NCBI GenBank assembly: GCA_029263235.1
Contig: JAJCXW010000121.1
Span: 1-43,904, forward strand
Direction of reading: 5' to 3'
DNA from: Acidimicrobiales bacterium
Lineage (GTDB): Bacteria; Actinomycetota; Acidimicrobiia; Acidimicrobiales; Aldehydirespiratoraceae
Length of the DNA: 43,904 nt
The notes under the pieces were generated by a model. That model was not told the DNA's origin, did no database searches, and was given only the letters and a program-made list of their open reading frames with translations. Shown here piece after piece: positions 9,033-17,030 of the stretch. A program made the translations under genes and the position numbers. Position 1 is the first letter of the stretch. Each line of letters opens with the position of its first letter.

Positions 9033-9651
9033 TAGCCGATTTGATGCCCTAGAGCCTGTCTGGCGACAGGCTCGGGCAATCGGCGCACTGGGAGGTGCGT
9101 CGATGGAAGAACTACTCGAACACGCGGCCGGATTCATTCCGGCCGCGTTTCGCGTTGACGCTGCGGTCCGTTGCGTTGATGTGGGTTCCGGAGTCGGAAT
9201 ACCCGGAGTGTTCTTGGCGGCACTACTCCCCCACAGCTCCTGGAATCTCATTGATTCCAACGAACGTCGCTGTGATTTGGCCCGAAACGCTGTTTCGGCA
9301 TTGGACCTGAATGATCGTGTGGCGGTCATACACGGCCGAATCGACGATCTTGCCCACGACCCTGAGCATCGCGGCGGCTACGACCTAGCGGTGTCGCGCT
9401 TGTTCGCCGCCCCCCCGGAGACCGCCGAATGCTGCGTTCCGTTGTTGAACGCGCATGGATCGTTGGTTGTCTCGTGTTCAGCCGATGGCCTGGTTCGGTG
9501 GACCTCCGGCGGTCTCTCGACCATCAACGCCGACCTGTCAGAGTCGTGGAACCTTCCGGCGGGCTCCTATGTACGAATCTCTCGTGTTGGCGAGATTGAC
9601 TCGAAGTATCCGCGTCGCGCCGCGGCTCGACGTCGTACTCCCCTTTTCTGA
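9022..9651 (+). CDS. rsmG: 16S rRNA (guanine527-N7)-methyltransferase RsmG
   Basis: RsmG (GidB) methylates G527 of 16S rRNA using S-adenosylmethionine; loss gives low-level streptomycin resistance in several species. The 209-residue product carries the SAM-binding motif CVDVGSGVGIPGV (about residues 50-62), the acidic LIDSNERRC strand, and the AVSRLFAAP segment that corresponds to the family's VxSRAxAP block. It overlaps the end of jag. The stop is seven bases before the first parS site. Jag, rsmG, parA and parB in this order match Mycobacterium. Confidence 0.93.
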   Translation: MTPDSRFDALEPVWRQARAIGALGGASMEELLEHAAGFIPAAFRVDAAVRCVDVGSGVGIPGVFLAALLPHSSWNLIDSNERRCDLARNAVSALDLNDRVAVIHGRIDDLAHDPEHRGGYDLAVSRLFAAPPETAECCVPLLNAHGSLVVSCSADGLVRWTSGGLSTINADLSESWNLPAGSYVRISRVGEIDSKYPRRAAARRRTPLF

Positions 9652-9658
9652 CCCGACT

Positions 9659-9674
9659 TGTTTCACGTGAAACA
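9659..9674. promoter_or_regulatory. parS site 1
   Basis: A perfect 16-bp palindrome TGTTTCACGTGAAACA, identical to the bacterial chromosomal parS consensus bound by ParB. It lies seven bases after the rsmG stop and upstream of parA. Confidence 0.96.
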
Positions 9675-9696
9675 TCGGGAGATCGATCTCTCGATT

Positions 9697-9712
9697 TGTT
9701 TCACGTGAAACA
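9697..9712. promoter_or_regulatory. parS site 2
   Basis: A second perfect copy of TGTTTCACGTGAAACA, with its centre 38 bp after the first. The pair sits between rsmG and parA, so ParB bound here could also influence parAB transcription. Confidence 0.96.
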
Positions 9713-9820
9713 GATCCACGCATCTCAGCAATCGTGATCGACGGACTCTGTTCGTAGGGTCCTTGACCCTGCCGTGTCGATCAGGAAGGATTGCCGGGTT
9801 ATTGGAAAGGAAAAACATCT

Positions 9821-10618
9821 GTGGCATCTGCCAAACGGAAATCATCAAGTTCCTCTCCGCGGATCTTCGCTGTGGCCAATCAGAAGGGCGGAGTTGGAAA
9901 GACGACCACGACGGTGAACCTCGGTGCGGCGATCGCTGAGATGGATCGCAACGTTCTCATTGTGGATCTGGATCCCCAGGCCAATGCCAGCACCGGGCTG
10001 GGTCTCAACCCCCGACAGCTTGATCACTCGATGTACGACGTGCTTCTTCAAGACGTGCCGCTGGAGGATGTCATAGAGCCCACGACAGTGAAGAACCTGT
10101 TCGTGGCTCCATCCAGCTTGGATCTGGCTGGGGCAGAGATCGAACTGGTTCCGGCCTTCAGTCGTGAACGCAAACTGAAGGATGCCATAGGCACAGTGAT
10201 TGACGACTATGACTTTGTCTTCATTGATTGCCCGCCGTCTCTGGGATTGCTGACAATCAACGGTCTGACGGCCGCCACCGAGGTCATGGTGCCCATCCAG
10301 ACCGAGTACTACGCGTTGGAAGGACTCGGCCAACTGCTTCGGAATGTGGATTTGGTGAAGAAGAACCTCAATCCTGAGCTCGAGATGAGCACGATCGTCC
10401 TGGTCATGTACGACGCCAGGACCAAGTTGTCGGGTCAGGTGTCCGAGGAGGTTCGGGAACACTTCGGTGACCGGGTATGCAGGCAGGTGATTCCTCGCAC
10501 GGTGAGACTCAGCGAAGCACCGAGTTTCGGACAGCCGATCACCGTGTTCGACCCAGTGTCCAGAGGCGCCATTGCCTACCGAGAGTTGGCCAAGGAGGTC
10601 ATCAATGCCAAGGCGTAG
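9821..10618 (+). CDS. parA: Chromosome partitioning ATPase ParA (Soj)
   Basis: ParA is a deviant Walker ATPase whose ATP-dependent DNA binding forms the gradient that moves ParB-parS complexes. The 265-residue form shows the deviant Walker A KGGVGKTTTT, the LIVDLDPQAN strand and switch, and the DFVFIDCPPSLG Walker B region. The frame is open from a TTG at 9791, but GTG at 9821-9823 has an AAAGGA site eight bases upstream and is preferred. It overlaps parB by 14 bp and follows the two parS sites. Confidence 0.96.
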   Translation: MASAKRKSSSSSPRIFAVANQKGGVGKTTTTVNLGAAIAEMDRNVLIVDLDPQANASTGLGLNPRQLDHSMYDVLLQDVPLEDVIEPTTVKNLFVAPSSLDLAGAEIELVPAFSRERKLKDAIGTVIDDYDFVFIDCPPSLGLLTINGLTAATEVMVPIQTEYYALEGLGQLLRNVDLVKKNLNPELEMSTIVLVMYDARTKLSGQVSEEVREHFGDRVCRQVIPRTVRLSEAPSFGQPITVFDPVSRGAIAYRELAKEVINAKA

Positions 10619-11492
10619 CGGTTTGGGTAAGGGGCTCAGCTCGCTAATCCCAGCTGATCTCGAGACCGAAGGGGCGGTGTATCGAGAGATTGATGTCGAT
10701 GCCGTCGTCGCCAACACCTATCAGCCACGGGAGCACTTCGACGAGGAGTCGCTGACGGCGCTAGCCACCTCGATAGCCGAAGTCGGGGTCATCCAGCCGA
10801 TAGTGGTTCGCGAAACCGAGGATGGTGGCTACGAGTTGATAGCGGGGGAGAGGCGGTGGAGGGCGGCCCGACGGGCCGGTAGCCCGTCGATCCCTGCGCT
10901 GGTGCGATCGGCCGACGACCGCACCAGCCTGGAGACCGCGGTTGTGGAGAATCTTCATCGCCAGGATCTCAACGCTCTGGAGGAGGCGGCCGCGTATCAG
11001 CAGTTGATCGAAGACTTCGGGCTGACCCAAGAGACGGTGGCCCAGCGGGTGGGTCGATCCAGATCAGCGGTGGCCAATGCCATCCGACTGCTGCAGCTTC
11101 CACCGTCGGTTCAACAGTTGGTGGTTGAGTCTCAGATCTCGGCCGGCCATGCCAGGGCACTGCTGGCTACTCCTGATCGCGCTCTGCAAGAGGAGTTGGC
11201 AGCTCGAGTGGTGGCTGAATCGCTCACGGTGCGTCAAGTCGAGGAGCTGTTGCGGATCCGAGGCGATGGGGGAGAGTCGGAGGTCGAAGCAGAACAGACA
11301 GGGAGCACATCCACTCCCCGTGTTCCCGAGCCAGCCGTTCTCGAACTCGAGGAGTTGCTGTCGGCTCGGCTCGACACCAGGGTCAAAGTGCGGCTCGGAA
11401 AGGGCCCCGGACGATTGATGGTCGAGTTCGCTGACCTCGATGACCTGGAGCGCATCTACAGAGTCATCACTCCTCCAGGCACGATCGTCTAA
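10605..11492 (+). CDS. parB: Chromosome partitioning protein ParB (Spo0J)
   Basis: ParB is a CTPase clamp that loads at parS and spreads along DNA, guiding origin segregation and SMC loading. The 295-residue product begins MPRRSGLGKGLSSLIP, a typical ParA-stimulating N-terminus. The ParB/Srx fold has box I LIAGERRWRA and box II ETAVVENLHRQDLNALEEA, followed by a helix-turn-helix (QETVAQRVGRSRSAVAN) and a C-terminal dimerisation segment. The ATG at 10605-10607 has an ideal AAGGAGG site six bases upstream; longer frames start inside parA without a site. Confidence 0.97.
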   Translation: MPRRSGLGKGLSSLIPADLETEGAVYREIDVDAVVANTYQPREHFDEESLTALATSIAEVGVIQPIVVRETEDGGYELIAGERRWRAARRAGSPSIPALVRSADDRTSLETAVVENLHRQDLNALEEAAAYQQLIEDFGLTQETVAQRVGRSRSAVANAIRLLQLPPSVQQLVVESQISAGHARALLATPDRALQEELAARVVAESLTVRQVEELLRIRGDGGESEVEAEQTGSTSTPRVPEPAVLELEELLSARLDTRVKVRLGKGPGRLMVEFADLDDLERIYRVITPPGTIV

Positions 11493-11500
11493 GCCATTAG

Positions 11501-11518
11501 ATGTGACATATGTCACAT
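11501..11518. promoter_or_regulatory. Perfect 18-bp CRP/GlxR-type palindrome
   Basis: ATGTGACATATGTCACAT is a perfect palindrome that contains TGTGA-N6-TCACA, the consensus for cAMP-receptor-protein family regulators (GlxR and Crp in Actinobacteria). It lies nine bases after the parB stop, between convergent genes, rather than upstream of a gene. Confidence 0.6.
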
Positions 11519-11538
11519 GAGGTTAAGGCTCAACCACT

Positions 11539-11569
11539 TGTCCACCGCTATGGATAACCCTGTGGACAG
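11539..11569. promoter_or_regulatory. Inverted DnaA-box-like cluster between parB and the cwlM-like gene
   Basis: TGTCCAC (11539-11545) and GTGGACA (11562-11568) form a perfect inverted pair around TATGGATAA (11549-11557), an 8/9 match to the reverse DnaA box. The 7-bp arms could also form a terminator-like hairpin for the convergent genes, though no T-tract follows. Confidence 0.35.
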
Positions 11570-11576
11570 GGCAGAA

Positions 11577-12560
11577 TCATTGTTCGTGGAGCGGATCGGC
11601 GCACCATTCGACCACTGCGTTCCTCAGGGCGGAGACGATCGCGGCTGAGTGCTCCACTACCTGCGCGGGTGGCCCGACCCGACACCAAACTGCCGGCATA
11701 CGGGTCTCTCGGAGTATGGGCAGTCTCAAGCCAGCCACCGGCAGTTGGGTCTCGAGAACGTCTCCGAGGTGGGATGCACAACAGGCGGCCAACGAGCGTC
11801 CGCCAGCCGACTCGAAGCCACCGGTGGCGAAATACGCGACGGATGTGTCCTCGCTGGCGAGTGTGACCCCGACGTAGACCGTCCCTTCCCACTCATTGGC
11901 CGACTTGGCTTGAATCGACAGGTCGGGATGATGGAGTGCCAGTACCTGGGCACCGTCCAACCGGAGTCGACGCGCCAGACCATCAACCACGGCGGGAAGA
12001 CCCCCGGACTCTCCGAATATGAGACGCCGGCCGCTCACGTTGCCCAGATGGCTTCGCAGCGATTCGGCTTCGCGTACCTCGGCGACAGTTTTCGATCCCG
12101 ACCGTCGTCCCTGTAGGTGGGAGAGCGAGGTCACGGCGTCTCGTCCGAGGACACCATCGGGCATCAGGCCCTGGTTTCGTTGAAACTCCCGCAGGGCGCT
12201 CTCGGTCATGGGTCCGAAGATCCCGTCGACCCATCCGGCGTCGAACCCCAATGATCCCAACTGCTCCTGCAATTGGGTGACGTCGTCGCCTCGGTACATG
12301 GGCGATCGGAGATAGAGCATCCGATCGCCGAGGTGATGGCCGGCTTCGATGAGCGCCGACCAGGTATGTGGTCCGCAAATGCCATCCGTGATCATGCCGC
12401 GGTGCTGCTGGAACTCGCGGACCGAATGTTGTGTCGCGGAATCGAATACGTCGGAGTCTCCGGTGTCCTCGAAGCCGGCGACCGAGAGTCGACGGTGGAG
12501 GTCTCGGACGGTGGGTCCGAGGTCGCCCAAGCGGAGCGGCAGGCCTGGTGTGGTCACCAT
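11577..12560 (-). CDS. CwlM-like peptidoglycan-binding pseudo-amidase
   Basis: A 327-residue protein with two peptidoglycan-binding-1 repeats (about residues 10-75 and 88-150) and a C-terminal amidase_3-like domain (175-325). Position next to trxA-trxB and parB matches Mycobacterium CwlM, an essential cytoplasmic regulator of peptidoglycan precursor synthesis (MurA activation, MurJ interaction) controlled by PknB phosphorylation. The fold-level landmarks LRETRMPAV and ANEWEGTVYVGV are recognisable, but the zinc ligands are replaced: Ser185 where DPGHGG has His, Leu234 at the SIHAN histidine, Arg294 at the VELG glutamate. No signal peptide is seen, so it is probably cytoplasmic. A regulatory, non-catalytic role is inferred. 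Confidence 0.8.
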   Translation of the reverse strand: MVTTPGLPLRLGDLGPTVRDLHRRLSVAGFEDTGDSDVFDSATQHSVREFQQHRGMITDGICGPHTWSALIEAGHHLGDRMLYLRSPMYRGDDVTQLQEQLGSLGFDAGWVDGIFGPMTESALREFQRNQGLMPDGVLGRDAVTSLSHLQGRRSGSKTVAEVREAESLRSHLGNVSGRRLIFGESGGLPAVVDGLARRLRLDGAQVLALHHPDLSIQAKSANEWEGTVYVGVTLASEDTSVAYFATGGFESAGGRSLAACCASHLGDVLETQLPVAGLRLPILRETRMPAVWCRVGPPAQVVEHSAAIVSALRNAVVEWCADPLHEQ

Positions 12561-12616
12561 CGACCGATCAGATATGTGGGCATCGAGATGAATCGTACTC
12601 CGGCCGGGCCAACGCG

Positions 12617-12646
12617 GAACGACCGACCCATCGGGGCCGGTCGTTC
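12617..12646 (-). terminator. Hairpin after trxA
   Basis: A perfect 9-bp stem (GAACGACCG / CGGTCGTTC) with an inner extension and a short loop lies between the trxA stop and the cwlM-like start. It may end or attenuate trxB-trxA transcription. There is no T-rich tail, which is common in high-GC genomes. Confidence 0.45.
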
Positions 12647-12687
12647 GGATTCGGCCGACCCGATGGGCCGGTGGGGGAGAAGTTGGC

Positions 12688-13014
12688 TCAGATGAACTCT
12701 GAGATGTCGTCGAGCAGAGCCTGCTTGGGCTTGGCTCCGACGACGCGCTTCACGGGCTCACCGTCCTTGAAGAGGATCAAGGTGGGAATGCTCATCACTT
12801 CGAAGCGACGGGCGACGTCGGATGCCTCGTCGACGTTGAGCTTGGCGATACGGAGGGACCCGGCCTTCTCTTCCGCTATCTCTTCGAGAACGGGAGCGAT
12901 CATCTTGCAGGGTCCGCACCACTCGGCCCAGAAGTCGACCAGAACGGGTTCGGTCGAGGCGCCGATTGCTTCGTCGAAGGTGGTGTCAGAGAGATGGGGG
13001 ATTGCGGCGGACAT
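12688..13014 (-). CDS. trxA: Thioredoxin
   Basis: A 108-residue thioredoxin, the small dithiol carrier reduced by thioredoxin reductase. The active site WCGPC (Cys33, Cys36) and the cis-proline segment SIPTLILFKDG are intact. The ATG at 13012-13014 has an AAAGGA site six bases upstream; an upstream ATG in the same frame has none. It lies 77 bp downstream of trxB on the same strand. If trxB is really broken at its in-frame TGA, this thioredoxin would depend on another reductase. Confidence 0.96.
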   Translation of the reverse strand: MSAAIPHLSDTTFDEAIGASTEPVLVDFWAEWCGPCKMIAPVLEEIAEEKAGSLRIAKLNVDEASDVARRFEVMSIPTLILFKDGEPVKRVVGAKPKQALLDDISEFI

Positions 13015-13091
13015 CAGAGGTCCTTTCATGTACGGGCACAAAGTGCTTCGTGTGGAACAACACGCGGCTGGTTGACTCTATTCCGTCGTTG

Positions 13092-14063
<972 letters not shown>

Positions 14064-14125
14064 GATGTCTCCTACTTTGCTGTTCGGTGCTTCAACCGAC
14101 TCGGACGGGCGCTGATTCCCGCGAT

Positions 14126-14572
14126 CTAGATGAATGCGTCGGCGATTGCGACCACGACGACGGATGTGATGATCACCACATCGATGATCACCGCCACATA
14201 GAGCGCCTTCGGGGCTCCGGTTCCGCCTCGTGATCCCCATGCTCCCAGACCGAGCACGGTGAGCAGGCTCCCGATGAACAGATGCGCCGACCAGGTGGCG
14301 TCTCCGACCCCGGCACCTATGGGCAGATAGGCGTCGGCCAACCGCACGAGAACAATGACCGTGAGGATCAGAGCCGCTCCCGACAGCACCAGGATCACCA
14401 GGCCGTAGACCAGGCCTCGGATGGCCTTGATGGCGTTGTCGGTCGTGTATCCCTTGGCCTTGTCGACCAGATCGATGACCTTGTCGGCGGCCTGCTCAGG
14501 CCAGTCGTCGGGCCCGATCGACATGCCCCGTCGGGATCCGTCTGCGGAGTGGGTGGCTTCGTCGTCGGCCAT
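14126..14572 (-). CDS. Small multi-pass membrane protein
   Basis: A 148-residue protein with a polar N-terminal 45 residues and three hydrophobic segments (about 52-78, 93-112 and 122-147). The middle of the soluble part, DKVIDLVDKAKGYTTDNAIKA, is predicted helical and amphipathic. The sequence resembles small actinobacterial membrane proteins or holin-like families, but I do not recognise a named family. Start is ATG at 14570-14572 with an AGGA site about ten bases upstream. It sits between the anti-sigma gene and trxB on the same strand and may share their transcript. Confidence 0.75.
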   Translation of the reverse strand: MADDEATHSADGSRRGMSIGPDDWPEQAADKVIDLVDKAKGYTTDNAIKAIRGLVYGLVILVLSGAALILTVIVLVRLADAYLPIGAGVGDATWSAHLFIGSLLTVLGLGAWGSRGGTGAPKALYVAVIIDVVIITSVVVVAIADAFI

Positions 14573-14612
14573 GGCGTGGGATCCTATCCCTGCTCTGTGG
14601 CCAGTGCCCCGG

Positions 14613-15560
14613 TCAGGGAACGATCTCGAGAAGCTCGACGGTGGAACAGGTGGCGGTGTCGGCGGCCACCGCCAGCGAGGCAGCGTCTTCAAACTGAACG
14701 ACCGCGACTATGAACTCATCACCGTCGACAACGACGGTGGCGTAGTCGGCCAACACCAGACTGAGGTCAGCATCTGCGGCGCTCGATCCAGGGAATAGGA
14801 CCTCGGCCATCTGTTGGGCGCACGCAGGAGGAACCTGGTCGGGGTACAGACGACCACCGTCTTGGTCGTCCCCCGGGACTGCCCCAGCCCGGTGGAACTC
14901 TGATAGCAAGCTCGAGACCTGGGTCCCCAGCGAGATGAGGTCGGTCGTCGGGAGCAGCTCTTCGGGTAGCGGGTCGAAGGCGAGATCGGCCGGAGGAAGT
15001 TGGTGGGCGAAATCGGCAGCTCCCTGGGCCTCCATGGTGGTGGCGGTAGGGGCACCGGATTCGATGGAATCGGCAGATTCGGTGGCGTTGGTGCCGGAAT
15101 CGCCGGCTGATGTGGAGCTGTCGTCGTTCAGAGGGGCGAAGGCCGCGGCGGCCGCAGTCGTCGGTGCGGCGAGTCCGGTTTCGACAGCGGCGGAATCCAT
15201 CTCGGAACCGGACTCCGAGATGATTCGGAGTGCCGGTACGGCCAGAGCGAGCAATGCCACTGCGGCTGCCGCAGCCAGAACTCGTGGCTGATGCCACCAA
15301 CGAGTCTGTGTGGCCGCGGCGAGATCGACCACATTGCCCGACGTGTGACTGGAGTCGAGGGCCGACTCGATGAGGCCGTCGATATCGAGTGAAGCAAGAG
15401 GTGCGACTGGCGTGGCCACCAGCGAAGCCGATCTCCGGAATTCCGCCACGCGGGCCATGAGTTGAGGAGAAGACTCGACGCGCTCGATCTCCGATGGTGT
15501 GGCCTCACCATCGAGGTAGGACGAGACCAGCTCGTCGTCGGAGGGGAATACGTCGGTCAT
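14613..15560 (-). CDS. Probable anti-sigma factor, membrane-anchored
   Basis: A 315-residue protein whose N-terminus (DDELVSSYLDGEATPSEIERVES) has the anti-sigma-domain pattern, followed by a single transmembrane segment at about residues 93-113 and a Ser/Ala/Thr-rich extracytoplasmic region with a folded C-terminal part. The zinc H-x3-C-x2-C motif of ZAS proteins is absent. Its ATG overlaps the sigma gene's stop (ATGA), the usual arrangement for a sigma/anti-sigma pair, and it occupies the place of the SigM anti-sigma gene in Mycobacterium. It is expected to hold the sigma factor at the membrane until an envelope signal arrives. Confidence 0.8.
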   Translation of the reverse strand: MTDVFPSDDELVSSYLDGEATPSEIERVESSPQLMARVAEFRRSASLVATPVAPLASLDIDGLIESALDSSHTSGNVVDLAAATQTRWWHQPRVLAAAAAVALLALAVPALRIISESGSEMDSAAVETGLAAPTTAAAAAFAPLNDDSSTSAGDSGTNATESADSIESGAPTATTMEAQGAADFAHQLPPADLAFDPLPEELLPTTDLISLGTQVSSLLSEFHRAGAVPGDDQDGGRLYPDQVPPACAQQMAEVLFPGSSAADADLSLVLADYATVVVDGDEFIVAVVQFEDAASLAVAADTATCSTVELLEIVP

Positions 15561-16144
15561 GGCTGTGAGTTCTGACGATCGGAAGGGGGGGTTTGGTTCC
15601 CGGAAATGATGTCGGCCATTCGTGAGCGGCCTCGAGCAATGCGTGAACGAACGGTTCCGGGCGCGATTTCGAGCACTTCGGCGATCTCCGCGTAGTCGAG
15701 ACCGACCAGATCTCTCAACACGACGGCAGCGCGGAACTCTTCAGGCAAGAGCTCCAGCGCGGAATCAACATCGACCTTTGCGGAAACGGTTTCGGCCGGA
15801 TCGCGGGACTGCGATGAGGCGACGAAGGGGTCGCCGGCATGCTCATCGACGAGGCCTGGCAACGGCCTACGGGATCGCCGACGCATCTCATCGAGACAGG
15901 CGTTGGTGGCGACCCGATAGGCCCAAGTCGAGAACTTGGCGCGCCCATCGAACTTGTGAAGACCCTTCACGATCGAGATCAGGGCCTCTTGGGTGGCGTC
16001 GAGGGCATCGGCATCGTTGCCGGTGATTCGGCGGCAAATCGAGTAGATCATCGGCTGATGAATCCGCAGAAGCTGATCGAGGGCGCGACGATCTCCGCGC
16101 TGCGCTGCTGTGATCAGCTTCGAGTCATCGGCATGATCCGGAAT
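15557..16144 (-). CDS. ECF sigma factor, SigM-like
   Basis: An RNA polymerase sigma factor with region 2 (DALDATQEALISIVKGLHKF, then KFSTWAYRVATNACLDEMRRR) and region 4 with the helix-turn-helix LDYAEIAEVLEIAPGTVRSRI. The first canonical start, ATG at 16049-16051, removes most of region 2.1. Upstream in the same frame, with no stop until 31 codons before, lies a conserved-looking segment LITAAQRGDRRALDQLLRIHQP. No ATG, GTG or TTG occurs in it. ATT at 16142-16144 has an AGGG site seven bases upstream and would give 195 residues. Gene order matches sigM-anti-sigma-trxB-trxA-cwlM of Mycobacterium. Family is secure; the start is the question. Confidence 0.85.
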   Translation of the reverse strand: MPDHADDSKLITAAQRGDRRALDQLLRIHQPMIYSICRRITGNDADALDATQEALISIVKGLHKFDGRAKFSTWAYRVATNACLDEMRRRSRRPLPGLVDEHAGDPFVASSQSRDPAETVSAKVDVDSALELLPEEFRAAVVLRDLVGLDYAEIAEVLEIAPGTVRSRIARGRSRMADIISGNQTPPSDRQNSQP

Positions 16145-16196
16145 GCGCGGACCCTACCCGATGGGTCTGAGTCGGGGAATGTTCGGCCGGTTTGGC

Positions 16197-17030
16197 TCAG
16201 GCCGGTATCTGGAAGGCAAGACCCGCCACCCGAGGCCCACCATGGGTGCCGATGACGGGTCCGATCTTTTCGACCCGATCAATCTTGTGAGTGATCGATC
16301 CTTCGAGCATTGAGATGAAGTCGTCGATGTCGGGGGCCTCGCCGTGCATGATCGCGAGATGCTCGATCGCCGGAAACTCGTTGAGCTTGTCGCGTAGCCA
16401 AGCCAGGGACTTGCGGCGGGTCCGTTGCTTGGATGCCTCCTCGACTTCCCCAGACGAGATGTCGATGATCGGCTTGATTGACAACATCGTCCCGAGCATC
16501 GCCTGGGCACTGCCGATGCGACCGCCTTTCTTGAGGTTGTCGAGCGTGTCGAGTGCTCCGAAGATTCGCGTGCGGCCGATCATTGAATCAATCGCATCCA
16601 GGATCGTGTCGGGGTCGGCTCCGTCGGCGGCGAGTTGGGCGGCACCGATCACGATCGTGCCGAGTCCGGCTGTGATCGAACGGCTGTCGACGACACGCAC
16701 GTCGGCATCGAGAGATTCGGCGGCGGTACGAGCGGACTGCATGGTTGCTGACAAGCCGGCGGAGAGGTTGATGCAAATGACCGAGTCGGCACCGGCGTCG
16801 AGCTGGCGACGAAAGGCCTGCTCGAAGCGACCTGGCGATGGTGCTGATGTTTCGGGAAGATCGGACGACTGCGCGAGACGCTTGTAGAAGTCCTCGACGG
16901 TGAGTTCCTCCCGGTCGACGAATTCTTCGTCGCCGAATCGGATCGACAGCGGTACCACTTCGATACCCATCTCCTCGACCTCACCACCACGAAGATCACA
17001 TGCGCTATCAGTGACGATTCTTACGGTCAC
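16197..17030 (-). CDS. DegV family fatty-acid-binding protein
   Basis: A 277-residue DegV protein. Family members (FakB) bind a fatty acid and present it to a kinase (FakA) for phosphorylation. The N-terminal RIVTDSACDL, the IRFGDEEFVDR segment, TSAPSPGRF, NLSAGLSATMQSA and the KKGGRIG motif are all present. GTG start at 17028-17030 overlaps the upstream gene's stop as GTGA, so it is coupled to the DUF6049-like gene. In Mycobacterium the murJ homologue occupies this position between the DUF6049-like gene and sigM. No FakA candidate is in the window. Confidence 0.9.
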   Translation of the reverse strand: MTVRIVTDSACDLRGGEVEEMGIEVVPLSIRFGDEEFVDREELTVEDFYKRLAQSSDLPETSAPSPGRFEQAFRRQLDAGADSVICINLSAGLSATMQSARTAAESLDADVRVVDSRSITAGLGTIVIGAAQLAADGADPDTILDAIDSMIGRTRIFGALDTLDNLKKGGRIGSAQAMLGTMLSIKPIIDISSGEVEEASKQRTRRKSLAWLRDKLNEFPAIEHLAIMHGEAPDIDDFISMLEGSITHKIDRVEKIGPVIGTHGGPRVAGLAFQIPA

